Below the pieces are notes generated by a model that saw only the letters and a program-made list of their open reading frames with translations, was not told the origin of the DNA and searched no databases. DNA of 37,183 nt from Allomeiothermus sp035760705 (GTDB taxonomy: Bacteria; Deinococcota; Deinococci; Deinococcales; Thermaceae). The stretch spans positions 1-37,183 of the forward strand of contig DASTSL010000094.1 of assembly GCA_035760705.1 (NCBI GenBank). The letters run 5' to 3'. How positions within the stretch are numbered: position 1 is the stretch's first letter; each line of letters starts with the position of its first letter. Positions 13,574 through 21,546 of the stretch are shown one piece after another. The translations under genes and the position numbers were made by a program.

Positions 13574-14701
13574 TTATACCCGCCGGGGAGACCCTCCCGC
13601 AGATGAGCGCAGCTTGCCAAACCATTCCGGGGCATAGCGCATCAGCACGCTACCCAAGGGGATGGAAACCAGCACCAATATAACCGCTACCTGAGCGACC
13701 AAGAGATACCCTTGGTGTAGCGCTAGCGTCCCCAAAACCAAGTTGAACTCCCCTCTGGGAAGGAGATAAATGGCTGCGTAACGCTGCCGCTTGGGGTTAA
13801 GCCCAGCCTCTTTGGCCCCCCATAGGTTGAGCGGAAGCTTAGCTAATAAGCCGATAACCGCCAGGCCTACCGCCAGCCCTCCTGCTCCTTGGATAAGCCC
13901 CAAAGCCTGCGCCCCTACCGTGAGGAAAAATAGCGCCACCCCTAGATCCCGCACCGGGCCGAACAGGTGCTCGAGCCGCTCCCGCAGACCCAGCCCAGCC
14001 GCTACCATCCCACATAAAAAGGCCCCTACCCCTTCCGAAGCCCCTATGCTGTGGAATAAAGAGGCACTTCCGCTGACCAAAGCAGCTCCTGCCAGCAGCA
14101 CTAGCTCGTTGGAAAAACCCTCTATCCCCCGGCTCAGCCGCGGGCCTAGCCATCGCGCCGCCATCCAGTAGGCGAAGGCTAATCCCATCCCCCCTAGCAG
14201 CCCCATGCCGCTTCCTCCTCCCAGAAGCACCAGCAAAAAGGCCACTACCAGATCTTCGAAAACCAGCACTCCTAGCGTCATCTCGCTTTCCGGGGAAGAA
14301 GCACGGCGTAGATCCAGAATCAGCTTGACGATCACCGCACTGGAGGAAACGTAAAGGATGCCTCCCAACAGCAAGGCTCCCCGCCAATCCAGTCCTGTTG
14401 CTAGTCCTAACCCGGCCCCTAGCGGCAGCGCCAGGGCATCCCAAGCCCCTGCCCGCAGTACCCGCTGGGATAGCTGGCCCAGCCGGTCGGGGCCGAACTC
14501 CAGGCCCACCGAGAACAAAAGCAACAAAAGTCCCAGCGAGGGCAACGGCTCGAGCGTTTCTATATCAAGCCGCTCACCCAGTGCCAGCCCTACCAGCAAG
14601 TAAGCGGGTAGAGGTGGAAAGCGCAGCCGGTGTACTAGCGCGGCCCCCAAAGCCAGCAGGACAGCCGCCAGGGCAAAAGCTTCAACCGAAGGGTGGATCA
14701 A
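13574..14701 (-). CDS. khtU: CPA2-family K+/H+ antiporter (KhtU/KefB-like)
   Basis: A 375-residue membrane antiporter with roughly 10-12 hydrophobic segments. It belongs to the Kef/KhtU branch: PAYLLVGLALGE near the start, LLLFSVGLEFG, and the SSAVIVKLI segment followed by LVFEDLVVAFLLVLLGG, where the ED pair marks the ion-binding helix. The Kef C-terminal nucleotide-binding domain is missing and is replaced by a separate subunit, KhtT, encoded immediately upstream. The start is TTG at 14701, which overlaps the khtT stop as TTGA. Expelling K+ (or NH4+) for H+ acidifies the cytoplasm and protects against electrophiles and alkaline stress. The coupled ion is inferred. Confidence 0.9.
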   Translation of the reverse strand: MIHPSVEAFALAAVLLALGAALVHRLRFPPLPAYLLVGLALGERLDIETLEPLPSLGLLLLLFSVGLEFGPDRLGQLSQRVLRAGAWDALALPLGAGLGLATGLDWRGALLLGGILYVSSSAVIVKLILDLRRASSPESEMTLGVLVFEDLVVAFLLVLLGGGSGMGLLGGMGLAFAYWMAARWLGPRLSRGIEGFSNELVLLAGAALVSGSASLFHSIGASEGVGAFLCGMVAAGLGLRERLEHLFGPVRDLGVALFFLTVGAQALGLIQGAGGLAVGLAVIGLLAKLPLNLWGAKEAGLNPKRQRYAAIYLLPRGEFNLVLGTLALHQGYLLVAQVAVILVLVSIPLGSVLMRYAPEWFGKLRSSAGGSPRRV

Positions 14702-15174
14702 GCGCGTACCTTCTGCACAAAACGCTCTACCGCTTCTCGGGAGCCTGCCACTACCAAGGTATCGCCCGCTTGCAGCACGGTCTCGGGCGCGGGGTTGGGT
14801 AAGAGGGCCTCTCCTCCGCGCAATACCGCCAGCGTATGGACTCCAGAGGTGGCGAAGTCGCCGATTTGCTGTCGTACGGCGGGTGAGCCGGGTTCAATCC
14901 TTACCCACTCTAGGCTCTCTGCCGCCAGCTTGGTTCGGGTGTCACCTACGGCCTCCGGGGCAAAGAGCACCCCGGCTAGGATAGCCCCTAACTCGCGGGC
15001 TTCCTCGTCGGTGAGGTCGAGGGTTGCGACGGGCTCCTCGAGCTCCCCCTTCTCGTAGTACTGCAACTCTCGCCCTCCCGAGTGGTGCACCACCACCACT
15101 ATCCGATCCCCGGAGCGCACGCTGATGGTGTACTTCCGGCCCACACCGGGCAATACCGCTTCTTCAACGCGCAT
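14698..15174 (-). CDS. khtT: K+/H+ antiporter regulatory subunit (KhtT-like, TrkA-C domain)
   Basis: A 158-residue cytoplasmic regulator. The first ~75 residues (MRVEEAVLPGVGRKYTIS, DRIVVVVHHSGGRELQYY) match the KhtT N-domain. The last ~85 residues form an RCK_C/TrkA-C domain (LEWVRIEPGSPAVRQQIGDF... GDTLVVAGSREAVERF). In Bacillus, KhtT gates KhtU and binds c-di-AMP through this domain. A longer frame back to 15627 runs through psiE and is rejected. The ATG at 15174 follows the psiE stop by two bases, and the next gene overlaps by four bases. The pair is the electrophile/pH arm of the stress operon. Confidence 0.9.
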   Translation of the reverse strand: MRVEEAVLPGVGRKYTISVRSGDRIVVVVHHSGGRELQYYEKGELEEPVATLDLTDEEARELGAILAGVLFAPEAVGDTRTKLAAESLEWVRIEPGSPAVRQQIGDFATSGVHTLAVLRGGEALLPNPAPETVLQAGDTLVVAGSREAVERFVQKVRA

Positions 15175-15176
15175 CC

Positions 15177-15599
15177 TTACTTCCCCCCCGAGTACTGGGC
15201 GGCCAAGGTGCGGGCGGCTACCAAAGCCAGCAGTCCGCCACTCCAAAACAGCACCTGGGTGCTTTGGATCTCCCCCCCAAACAAGCCTAGGAGCATTTCC
15301 CGCAGCACGAAGGCCACCCCCACCTCCAGCAGTACCTCCAGCCGAATGTGCTCGAACTCGAAGTATTCCACGAAAGCCCGCACCAACTCCAGCATCACTA
15401 CTAGTGACAGTACGTTGGTAACTAGGTCTTTGAGCCCCAGGCGCACGCTGGGTTCGGAGACGGCTAGGCCGACCTCGAGCAAGGTTCGTCCCACCCCGAT
15501 GAGCAGTCCCAGCAGCAAGGCCAGGATAGCCAGGTTGAAGATCAGCTGTACGGTGAAGCGAAACCCGCGGAGGATGGTCTGCTGAAGACTCTCGTGCAT
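15177..15599 (-). CDS. psiE: PsiE-like membrane protein
   Basis: A 140-residue membrane protein with four hydrophobic helices (about 17-37, 57-75, 84-104, 114-132), close to the 136-residue E. coli PsiE, the phosphate-starvation-inducible protein of unknown function. Family features seen are EVGLAV followed by LKDLVTNVLSLVVMLELVRAFVEYFEFEHIRLEVLLEVGVAFVLRE, with clustered acidic residues and His in the middle helices. It lies 17 bases after hsp20 and two bases before khtT. A psiE gene beside a Kef-type antiporter, thioredoxin and small Hsp is also found in the proteobacterial heat-resistance locus. Confidence 0.85.
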   Translation of the reverse strand: MHESLQQTILRGFRFTVQLIFNLAILALLLGLLIGVGRTLLEVGLAVSEPSVRLGLKDLVTNVLSLVVMLELVRAFVEYFEFEHIRLEVLLEVGVAFVLREMLLGLFGGEIQSTQVLFWSGGLLALVAARTLAAQYSGGK

Positions 15600-15616
15600 G
15601 ATTGCCTGCTTTAGCT

Positions 15617-16030
15617 TCAGCCCTCAATGGCTATGGAGCGCCGTGCAGGGCCGGGGCTGGGGGTACGGGGGATCTCCACTTCCAGCACTCCCCGCTTCAA
15701 GCGAGCTTGGATACCCTCAGGCTGGGCATCGGCGGGCAGGGGAATGGAGCGGTAGATGCGGCCATAGTAGATTTCCGAGAGGTGGCGTTTGCGCTGCTCC
15801 TCCTTGCGCTCGGCCTCGATAATCAGGAAAGGCCCCTCCAGATACACCTGGACGTCTTTCTTGTCCAAGCCCGGTAGCTCGGTGCGCAGCAAGTAGCGCC
15901 CTTCCTCTTCCACCAGCTCGGTGTTGGGCTCGAAATCTGCTCCCTCGAAGGCTTTTTCCAACGCCTCATCCAGGGCTTTGCGGAACTTGCTGCGCCCGAA
16001 GCGGGCAAAAGGCCAGATTTTCTCTAACAT
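15617..16030 (-). CDS. Small heat shock protein Hsp20 (inside clpB operon)
   Basis: A 137-residue alpha-crystallin protein. A basic N-terminal arm (MLEKIWPFARFGRSKFRKAL) leads to the core at about 38-125 (YLLRTELPGLDKKDVQVYLEG; then LKRGVLEVEIPRTP). The C-terminal IAI motif replaces the more common IxV or IxI anchor acceptably. GGAGGTG lies eight bases before the ATG. It is only distantly similar to the other Hsp20 of this window, so the two are not a recent duplicate. It sits between the thioredoxin and psiE genes with gaps of 19 and 17 bases. Confidence 0.94.
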   Translation of the reverse strand: MLEKIWPFARFGRSKFRKALDEALEKAFEGADFEPNTELVEEEGRYLLRTELPGLDKKDVQVYLEGPFLIIEAERKEEQRKRHLSEIYYGRIYRSIPLPADAQPEGIQARLKRGVLEVEIPRTPSPGPARRSIAIEG

Positions 16031-16049
16031 GGTTTTTCACCTCCAAAGC

Positions 16050-16475
16050 TCAGTTCTGCTTCAGGTGTAGCATAAGGCGCTCCAGGAGCGCCGCCTTGGG
16101 TAGAGCTCCCACGATGCGTTCGGCGGGTTGGCCGTTTTTGAAGAGGATCAGGGTGGGAATGCTTTGTACTTGGAAAGCGCTAGCCGGGAGGGGGTGGCGG
16201 TCTACATCGAGTTTGACCACTTTGAGCTGTCCGGCCTGCTCCCGGGCGATCTCCTCCAGGACCGGGGCCACCATCCGGCAGGGGCCACACCACTTAGCCC
16301 AGAAATCCACCAGTACCGGTACGCCCACCTGGAGTTCAGGGATGAGGCCGCCTTCGCCCACCTCTACCAACCAGGGTAGGGGCTTCTTGCACGCCCCACA
16401 CACCGGTACTTGGCCTGCTGGGGGGGTGCCCAGGCGGTTTTTGGCCCCACAGGAAGGGCACACCACCACGTTCAT
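16050..16475 (-). CDS. trxC: Thioredoxin 2-like protein with zinc-binding N-domain
   Basis: A 141-residue protein-disulfide reductase. The N-terminal domain has two CxxC pairs (Cys6/Cys9 and Cys26/Cys29), a zinc centre as in E. coli Trx2. The thioredoxin domain carries WCGPC (active-site Cys63 and Cys66) and the cis-Pro in SIPTLILF. In E. coli, Trx2 is OxyR-induced and releases zinc when oxidised. The ATG at 16475 overlaps the stop of a 22-codon ORF as ATGA and has a GGAGG-type site inside it; an in-frame start eight codons earlier lacks such a site. Position in the operon links it to the peroxiredoxin and glutaredoxin. Confidence 0.93.
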   Translation of the reverse strand: MNVVVCPSCGAKNRLGTPPAGQVPVCGACKKPLPWLVEVGEGGLIPELQVGVPVLVDFWAKWCGPCRMVAPVLEEIAREQAGQLKVVKLDVDRHPLPASAFQVQSIPTLILFKNGQPAERIVGALPKAALLERLMLHLKQN

Positions 16476-16540
16476 GACGCCCCTCCGGCCATAGCCCAAC
16501 CTAAGAGAAGCTGCCGCGGATCTTCGCTAAAACCAACCAT
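16472..16540 (-). CDS. 22-residue ORF translationally coupled to thioredoxin
   Basis: An ATG at 16540 with AGGAGG eight bases upstream opens a 22-codon ORF (MVGFSEDPRQLLLGWAMAGG and two more residues). Its TGA overlaps the thioredoxin ATG as ATGA. It fills almost the whole gap between the second ferritin-like gene and trxC. The peptide is an amphipathic or weakly hydrophobic helix. It may act as a coupling or leader peptide for trxC, or be a true small protein. The good ribosome site and exact overlap argue against chance, but no homologue is known to me. Confidence 0.55.
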   Translation of the reverse strand: MVGFSEDPRQLLLGWAMAGGAS

Positions 16541-16556
16541 TCTCCTAACCTCCTGC

Positions 16557-17000
16557 TCAGGCCCCTAGGCCATAAGGATCCACCCGGGTGAGCACCTGGC
16601 GCAGCTCTTCCACGTTCTGCTGCTCCTCTTGGGCGATGCGGTGAAAGAGGGCCTCGAGATCTTCATCAGGAAGAGTGTTTTCCAGGTACGCTACCTTATC
16701 GGCTTTCTCCGACTCATAGGCGGCCAATAACTCTTGCCAGGTGGCCTGATCGGGAATGGTGGGTGAAGGAGGTGGGGTACCCCCTAGGGCACGAATCTTA
16801 TCCGCTAGCCATTGGGCATGTTGCCGTTCTCGCTCGGCGATACGCTTGAGGGTCTGGCGCAGGTGCGAGTACGGCAAGCCTTCCGCCGCTTGCTCGGCTA
16901 TGGCTGCGTCGCTGGACTCGTCGCGGTAGCGCTCGGCTAGCAGTTGCAAAAGCTGCTGCCGTTCTTGAGCACTGAGGCTGCCCCAAAGCGGCTTCAACAT
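16557..17000 (-). CDS. Ferritin-like four-helix protein with one incomplete metal site
   Basis: A 147-residue helical protein of the ferritin/rubrerythrin type. One half-site is clear: ERERQH with Glu58 and His61. The matching second half (about 122-133, IAQEEQQNVEEL) has Glu but no His, so the di-iron site is altered or lost. A Pro-rich loop (PPPSPTIP) separates the halves. The N-terminus (MLKPLWGSLSAQERQQLLQLL) is a long helix. It follows doxX by ten bases. It may bind iron or have become a structural or peroxide-sensing relative. Confidence 0.72.
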   Translation of the reverse strand: MLKPLWGSLSAQERQQLLQLLAERYRDESSDAAIAEQAAEGLPYSHLRQTLKRIAERERQHAQWLADKIRALGGTPPPSPTIPDQATWQELLAAYESEKADKVAYLENTLPDEDLEALFHRIAQEEQQNVEELRQVLTRVDPYGLGA

Positions 17001-17010
17001 CCCTACCCCC

Positions 17011-17511
17011 TCAGGCGGCAGGTTGGGCTGAGCGCCGGCTCGAGGCCAAGAGCGCTATAACCCACCCTGCCAGCACCAGCAGCACACCCCAGCGGGCTAC
17101 CTCCGACGGTAGGGCAGTCCCCCATAGGGCATCCATGGAGTAAACCCCGGGCCCAGCCATGCCTACGGCAGCAGCTACCGCCAAGTTGGTGAGGGGAAGT
17201 TCAAAGCCGCCCTGGGTCACCCACAGCTTAGGCCAGTGCACCTTGAAGATGGCGGTGAGCATGGCCGCCGCGATCAGCAGCGGGCCAGCCGGACTAAACA
17301 GCCCCAGCGCTAGCAAGAGCCCACCGAAAAACTCACACCCTCCCGCCAGCAGCGCCCAAAGCCGCCCGGGGCGGAAACCCAGCGACTCGAGCCAGCCCGT
17401 GGTGCCAGCCAACCCATGCCCACCAAACCAGCCAAAGAGCTTTTGCGCACCATGACCTGCCAATAGTAAGCCAGTTACCAAACGGAGAACCAAGAGAGCC
17501 AGATCGGTCAT
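17011..17511 (-). CDS. DoxX-family membrane protein
   Basis: A 166-residue membrane protein with four to five hydrophobic helices. The opening LALLVLRLVTGLLLAGHGAQKLFGWFGGHG is the DoxX signature. In mycobacteria a DoxX-type protein links membrane thiol redox balance to superoxide detoxification; in archaea DoxD/DoxX-like proteins belong to thiosulfate:quinone oxidoreductase. A 14-base spacing with GGAGGTGATGG precedes the ATG. The gap to the preceding glutaredoxin gene (53 bases) is the largest within the operon, but no promoter is evident there. The redox role is inferred from neighbours. Confidence 0.88.
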   Translation of the reverse strand: MTDLALLVLRLVTGLLLAGHGAQKLFGWFGGHGLAGTTGWLESLGFRPGRLWALLAGGCEFFGGLLLALGLFSPAGPLLIAAAMLTAIFKVHWPKLWVTQGGFELPLTNLAVAAAVGMAGPGVYSMDALWGTALPSEVARWGVLLVLAGWVIALLASSRRSAQPAA

Positions 17512-17564
17512 CTTCCATCACCTCCGTTGCAGAACGTGCGTAAGGGAGTTACCTGAAGGGCACT

Positions 17565-17834
17565 TTAGAGGAGGCCGCGGCGCATCAGCGAACGCTCTAG
17601 CTCCGCCAGGCTGGGTTCTACCAGCACCTCCCCGCCTACGTAGACGGTGGGGTGGCTGGCATAGCCGCCCGTCCACCAGCGCAGCTGGGCCACTGCCTCC
17701 GGGTGCTCTTCGAGGTCAACGAAGCGGTAAGGGATGCCCAGGCGCTCGAGGTAACGCCGCACCAACTGGGATTGGGCGCACCAGCGGGTGCCGTAGACCA
17801 CCACCGGTGCTAGGGTCGGGGTGCGGTACAGCAT
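17565..17834 (-). CDS. Glutaredoxin-like protein with CxxS site
   Basis: An 89-residue thioredoxin-fold protein. The active site is WCAQS: Cys19 is kept and the resolving position is Ser22, so it is monothiol. SHPTVYVGG supplies the cis-Pro, and the C-terminal helix is EPSLAELERSL. Monothiol glutaredoxins can reduce glutathione-like adducts or carry Fe-S clusters. Deinococcota use bacillithiol, so a bacilliredoxin-like role is possible. It starts four bases after the peroxiredoxin stop, which suggests that it recycles that enzyme. Confidence 0.88.
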   Translation of the reverse strand: MLYRTPTLAPVVVYGTRWCAQSQLVRRYLERLGIPYRFVDLEEHPEAVAQLRWWTGGYASHPTVYVGGEVLVEPSLAELERSLMRRGLL

Positions 17835-17837
17835 CGC

Positions 17838-18515
17838 TTACCTCCGGAGTGCGTCCAAAGCCGCGAAGAGTTCCTCGATGGGGGGAACATGGTGGAGGTA
17901 GGGCGAGACGTGGGCGTAGCGAATCATCCCTGAGCCGTCCACCACGTACAAAGCCCGCTCGCTGAAGCCATCGTTTTCCCGGAAGACCTGGTAACTACGG
18001 GCCACTTCTCCCTTGGGGTGAAAGTCCGAGAGCAGGGGGAAAGCGATCCGCCGCACCGCCGCCCAAGCCCCGTGGGAGTAGATCGAGTCCACCGAGATGC
18101 CCAGGATTTGGGCTCCGCGCCGCTCGAATTCGGCCAGTTCGCTTTGGTAGAGGTCAAGCTGCTGGCTACAGCCGGGACTCCAGTCGAGCGGGTAGAAGAC
18201 CAGCACCACCGGTCTACCCCGGAAGTCCGAAAGCCGGACATGCTCGCCTTGCGCGTTGGGCAAGGAGAAATCTGGAGCCGGGCTGCCCACTGGTAGGCCC
18301 GGGTTGACGGCTGCGGCCTCCATCTTAGGGGCGCTCTTATAGAGGTTGCGTAACCACTCCAGTCCCCCTTCGCTTGGGGAGGCCTGGCCTTGCTGCCGCC
18401 ACGCTTCCTGAGTCATGGCGAACAACACGGATAGCGCTTCCCGCTCGGGCCCTTGGGGTAGCTGAGGCTCGAGCGCCATGAACCGTTCCGAGAGTTCTGC
18501 GAATCTCTGGCTCAT
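17838..18515 (-). CDS. 1-Cys peroxiredoxin (AhpC/TSA type) with N-terminal extension
   Basis: A 225-residue peroxidase. Residues 1-75 form a helical extension of a kind found in some thioredoxin-fold reductases, and the AhpC/TSA domain follows (GSPAPDFSLPNAQG..., RPVVLVFYPLDWSPGC). The peroxidatic Cys116 sits in the Pro-x3-Ser-x2-Cys motif. No other Cys occurs in the protein, so an outside thiol must resolve it; the neighbouring glutaredoxin and thioredoxin are candidates. The ATG at 18515 has GGGAGGTG upstream; a GTG two codons earlier lies within that site. Confidence 0.93.
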   Translation of the reverse strand: MSQRFAELSERFMALEPQLPQGPEREALSVLFAMTQEAWRQQGQASPSEGGLEWLRNLYKSAPKMEAAAVNPGLPVGSPAPDFSLPNAQGEHVRLSDFRGRPVVLVFYPLDWSPGCSQQLDLYQSELAEFERRGAQILGISVDSIYSHGAWAAVRRIAFPLLSDFHPKGEVARSYQVFRENDGFSERALYVVDGSGMIRYAHVSPYLHHVPPIEELFAALDALRR

Positions 18516-18530
18516 GATCACCTCCCAGCA

Positions 18531-18959
18531 TCACTCTTGCCATTTTCCACGCAACAGTTTTTCGGTTTCCTCCTTATGACGGGTTTCTTCCGAGATGATC
18601 TCCTGAAGGTCGTTGGAAAGGCCGAAGTCTCCCAGCAATTCGGCTTCTTTCATGCGCTGGACGTAGCGAGCGATGGTCTGAGCCTCGGCCTCCCGGACCG
18701 CCTCCAACATCTCCCGCGCGCTCTTGGCGGCAGGAACAGGGGCAGGGAGGGTGGTGGGCTCCCCGCCCAAAGCCGCGATTTTGTCAGCCAAGAGCTGGGC
18801 ATGGCGCAGCTCGTCTTGGATCTCGGTCAGGAAAAACTCCTTCAGCTCCTGGCGGTGAATGCCTGCCACCGAGGCGGCATAGGTGGTGTATTGAATGATG
18901 GCGGCATACTCATGAGAGAGATCTTGGTTGAGGCCTTGGAGAAGGGTTTCCCTGTCCAT
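18531..18959 (-). CDS. Ferritin-like (bacterioferritin/Dps-type) protein
   Basis: A 142-residue four-helix protein, with both halves of a di-iron centre: Glu17 (SHEYAAIIQY), Glu50 with His53 (DELRH), and Glu125 with His128 (EETRH). It probably oxidises and stores iron or uses peroxide, limiting Fenton damage. A loop rich in Pro and Ala (about 68-80) links the halves. The ATG at 18959 has AAGGAGGT upstream. It begins 11 bases after clpB and 15 bases before the peroxiredoxin gene. It shares the layout of the second ferritin-like gene but not its defects. Confidence 0.87.
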   Translation of the reverse strand: MDRETLLQGLNQDLSHEYAAIIQYTTYAASVAGIHRQELKEFFLTEIQDELRHAQLLADKIAALGGEPTTLPAPVPAAKSAREMLEAVREAEAQTIARYVQRMKEAELLGDFGLSNDLQEIISEETRHKEETEKLLRGKWQE

Positions 18960-18970
18960 ACGCACCTCCT

Positions 18971-21538
18971 TTAGGCTTGTACCGGGGCCTGAACCTCAAA
19001 GCTGAGGCCTTGCGGCCCCACGTTCACCCGCAAGTAGGCCCCGTCCTGTACCTCGCCCGCCAGGATCTTCTTGGAGAGCGGGGTCTCGATCTCGCGCTGA
19101 ATCACCCGTTTCAAGGGGCGGGCCCCGAACACCGGGTCGTAGCCGCGCTCGGCCACGAAGCGCTTGGCCTCAGGGGAAAGCTCCAGGGTGATGCGGCGGT
19201 CGCTGAGGCGGCGGCGCAGACCCTCGAGCTGGATGTCCACGATCTGGGCGATCTGCTCCTGGGTGAGCGAGCGGAAGACCACGATCTCGTCGAGTCGGTT
19301 CAAGAACTCAGGACGGAAGTTTTCTTGCAACACCTGGAAAACCCGGTTGCGGATGCTTTCGTACGGCAGACCGGCCTGGATGCCCTCGAGGATCAGCGGC
19401 GAGCCCAGGTTCGAGGTCAAGATGATCACGGTGTTGCGGAAATCTACTGTGCGCCCCTGCCCGTCGGTGAGCCGCCCATCGTCGAGGATCTGCAAGAGCA
19501 CGTTGAACACGTCGGGGTGGGCCTTCTCGATCTCGTCGAAGAGAATCACCGAGTAGGGGCGGCGGCGCACCGCTTCGGTGAGTTGCCCGCCTTCCTCATA
19601 GCCCACGTATCCCGGAGGCGCTCCAATCAGCCGCGCCACGGTGTGCTTCTCCTGGTACTCCGACATGTCGATGCGTACCATGTTCTCTTCGGTGTCGAAG
19701 AGCTGGGCAGCCAGGGTTTTGGCCAACTCGGTCTTGCCCACCCCGGTAGGCCCCAGGAAGAGGAAGCTCCCGATGGGGCGGTTTGGATCCTTGAGGCCGG
19801 CCCTGGCTCGCCGGATGGCGTCAGCTACAGCAACGATGGCCTCGTCTTGGCCCACCACCCGTTTGTGCATCTCTTCTTCAAGCCGTAATAGCTTCTCGCG
19901 TTCCCCCTCCAGCAGCTTGGCTACCGGGATGCCAGTCCAGCGCGAGACCACCTGGGCGATATCCTCCTCGGTGACCTCCAGCCGGACGAATTTGGCCTCA
20001 CGCAGCCGTTCGGAGAGTTCTTTGACCTGAGCCTCGAGCCGGGGCAACTCACCGTAGCGCAACTCGGCGGCCTTGTTGAGGTCGTAGGCCCGCTCGGCTT
20101 GTTCGATGCTCGTGCGCACCTCGTCGAGGCGCTGCTGGGCTTCGCGCAAGGATTTCAGCACCTCGCGCTCGGCCTCCCACTCCGTTTTGAGCTTGCCAAT
20201 CTCCTCGTTGAGGCTGGCGATCTCCGCCTCGATGTCGTCCAGCCGAGCCTTGGACTCGAGGTCGGTCTCCTTCTTCAAGGCCTGGCGCTCGATCTCGAGT
20301 TGGAGCTTCTTGCGTTCGAGCGAGTCGATCTGCTCAGGGCTCGATTCCAGCGCCATGCGGATGCGGGCTGCCGCCTCGTCGATGAGGTCGATGGCCTTAT
20401 CGGGGAGTTTGCGGTCAGAGATATAGCGGTGCGAGAGTACCGCGGCAGCCACGATGGCCGGGTCGCTGATTCTGACCCCGTGGTGCACCTCATACTTCTC
20501 CTTGATCCCGCGCAGGATGGAGATGGTGTCCTCCACGCTGGGCTCTTCCACGAACACTGGCTGGAAGCGACGCTCGAGGGCAGCATCCTTCTCGATCTCG
20601 CGGTACTCGTCCAGGGTGGTCGCACCGATCATGTGCAACTCGCCCCGGGCCAGCGCGGGCTTGAGCATATTCCCGGCGTCCACCGCGCCCTCGGCCTTGC
20701 CCGCTCCGACCACGGTGTGCAGCTCATCCACGAACAGGATCACCTCGCCCGCACTCTGGATGGCTTCCTGAATCACCGCCTTCATGCGCTCCTCAAACTC
20801 GCCGCGGTACTTGGCTCCGGCCAGCAAGGAGCCCATCTGGAGCGAGATGATCCGCTTGCCTTTGAGCCCCTCGGGCACGTCGCCCTTGACGATCCGCTGG
20901 GCCAGCCCTTCCACGATGGCGGTCTTACCCACCCCTGGATCACCGATGAGCACCGGGTTGTTCTTAGTCCGGCGCAGCAGGATCTGCACCGTGCGGCGGA
21001 TCTCCTCGTCGCGCCCGATCACCGGGTCAAGCTTGCCTTGCTCGGCCAGGGCGGTGAGGTCAAGCCCGTACTGCTCGAGGGCTTGATAGGTACCCTCTGC
21101 GTTTGCGCTGTCCACTTTTTTCCCTCCTCGTAATTCTTGAATAGCCTCTCGAAGTGCCCCGATGCTGGGTAGCCCGGCGTAGCCGATCTCGGCCAAAGCC
21201 AAGGTAAGAGTATCTATAGCGACGAACTTGTCGCCGAGCTCCTTAGCAAGGGCCTCGGCGCGGTCAAAAACCGCGTTCAGCCGGTTGGATAGATACTGCC
21301 CTCCTTCCGAACCGGAGACCTTAGGTAGCCGTCCCGACTCAGTTTGCGCGGCTTGGTAGATGGTGGTGGGGTTGCCCCCCGCCTTCGTCACCAACCGCGC
21401 GGGCAAGCCTTGGGGATCCCGTAGCAGCACGGCGACCAGATGCGGCACGTCGATGGCTTGGTTCGAAAGCTCACGCGCCAGGGTTTGCGCCTGGGCTAAA
21501 GCTTGTCTTGCTTGTTCGGTCCAGACCTCGAGGTCCAT
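18971..21538 (-). CDS. clpB: ATP-dependent chaperone ClpB (disaggregase)
   Basis: An 855-residue Hsp100 that pulls proteins out of aggregates with DnaK. The N-domain (1-140) leads to AAA-1 with GDPGVGKT (199-206) and FVDELHT, a coiled-coil M-domain (about 390-520), and AAA-2 with GPTGVGKT and FDEIEKAHPDV. It closely resembles Thermus thermophilus ClpB throughout (RDEEIRRTVQILLRRTKNNP, EGEREKLLRLEEEMHKRVVG) and lacks the ClpA/ClpX loop for binding ClpP. In Thermus clpB follows dafA; here it heads its own operon of more than ten stress genes, 9 kb away. The ATG is 8 bases after a CATACT box, so the message is nearly leaderless. An HspR-type box overlaps the promoter. Confidence 0.98.
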   Translation of the reverse strand: MDLEVWTEQARQALAQAQTLARELSNQAIDVPHLVAVLLRDPQGLPARLVTKAGGNPTTIYQAAQTESGRLPKVSGSEGGQYLSNRLNAVFDRAEALAKELGDKFVAIDTLTLALAEIGYAGLPSIGALREAIQELRGGKKVDSANAEGTYQALEQYGLDLTALAEQGKLDPVIGRDEEIRRTVQILLRRTKNNPVLIGDPGVGKTAIVEGLAQRIVKGDVPEGLKGKRIISLQMGSLLAGAKYRGEFEERMKAVIQEAIQSAGEVILFVDELHTVVGAGKAEGAVDAGNMLKPALARGELHMIGATTLDEYREIEKDAALERRFQPVFVEEPSVEDTISILRGIKEKYEVHHGVRISDPAIVAAAVLSHRYISDRKLPDKAIDLIDEAAARIRMALESSPEQIDSLERKKLQLEIERQALKKETDLESKARLDDIEAEIASLNEEIGKLKTEWEAEREVLKSLREAQQRLDEVRTSIEQAERAYDLNKAAELRYGELPRLEAQVKELSERLREAKFVRLEVTEEDIAQVVSRWTGIPVAKLLEGEREKLLRLEEEMHKRVVGQDEAIVAVADAIRRARAGLKDPNRPIGSFLFLGPTGVGKTELAKTLAAQLFDTEENMVRIDMSEYQEKHTVARLIGAPPGYVGYEEGGQLTEAVRRRPYSVILFDEIEKAHPDVFNVLLQILDDGRLTDGQGRTVDFRNTVIILTSNLGSPLILEGIQAGLPYESIRNRVFQVLQENFRPEFLNRLDEIVVFRSLTQEQIAQIVDIQLEGLRRRLSDRRITLELSPEAKRFVAERGYDPVFGARPLKRVIQREIETPLSKKILAGEVQDGAYLRVNVGPQGLSFEVQAPVQA

Positions 21539-21546
21539 ACCTTATT

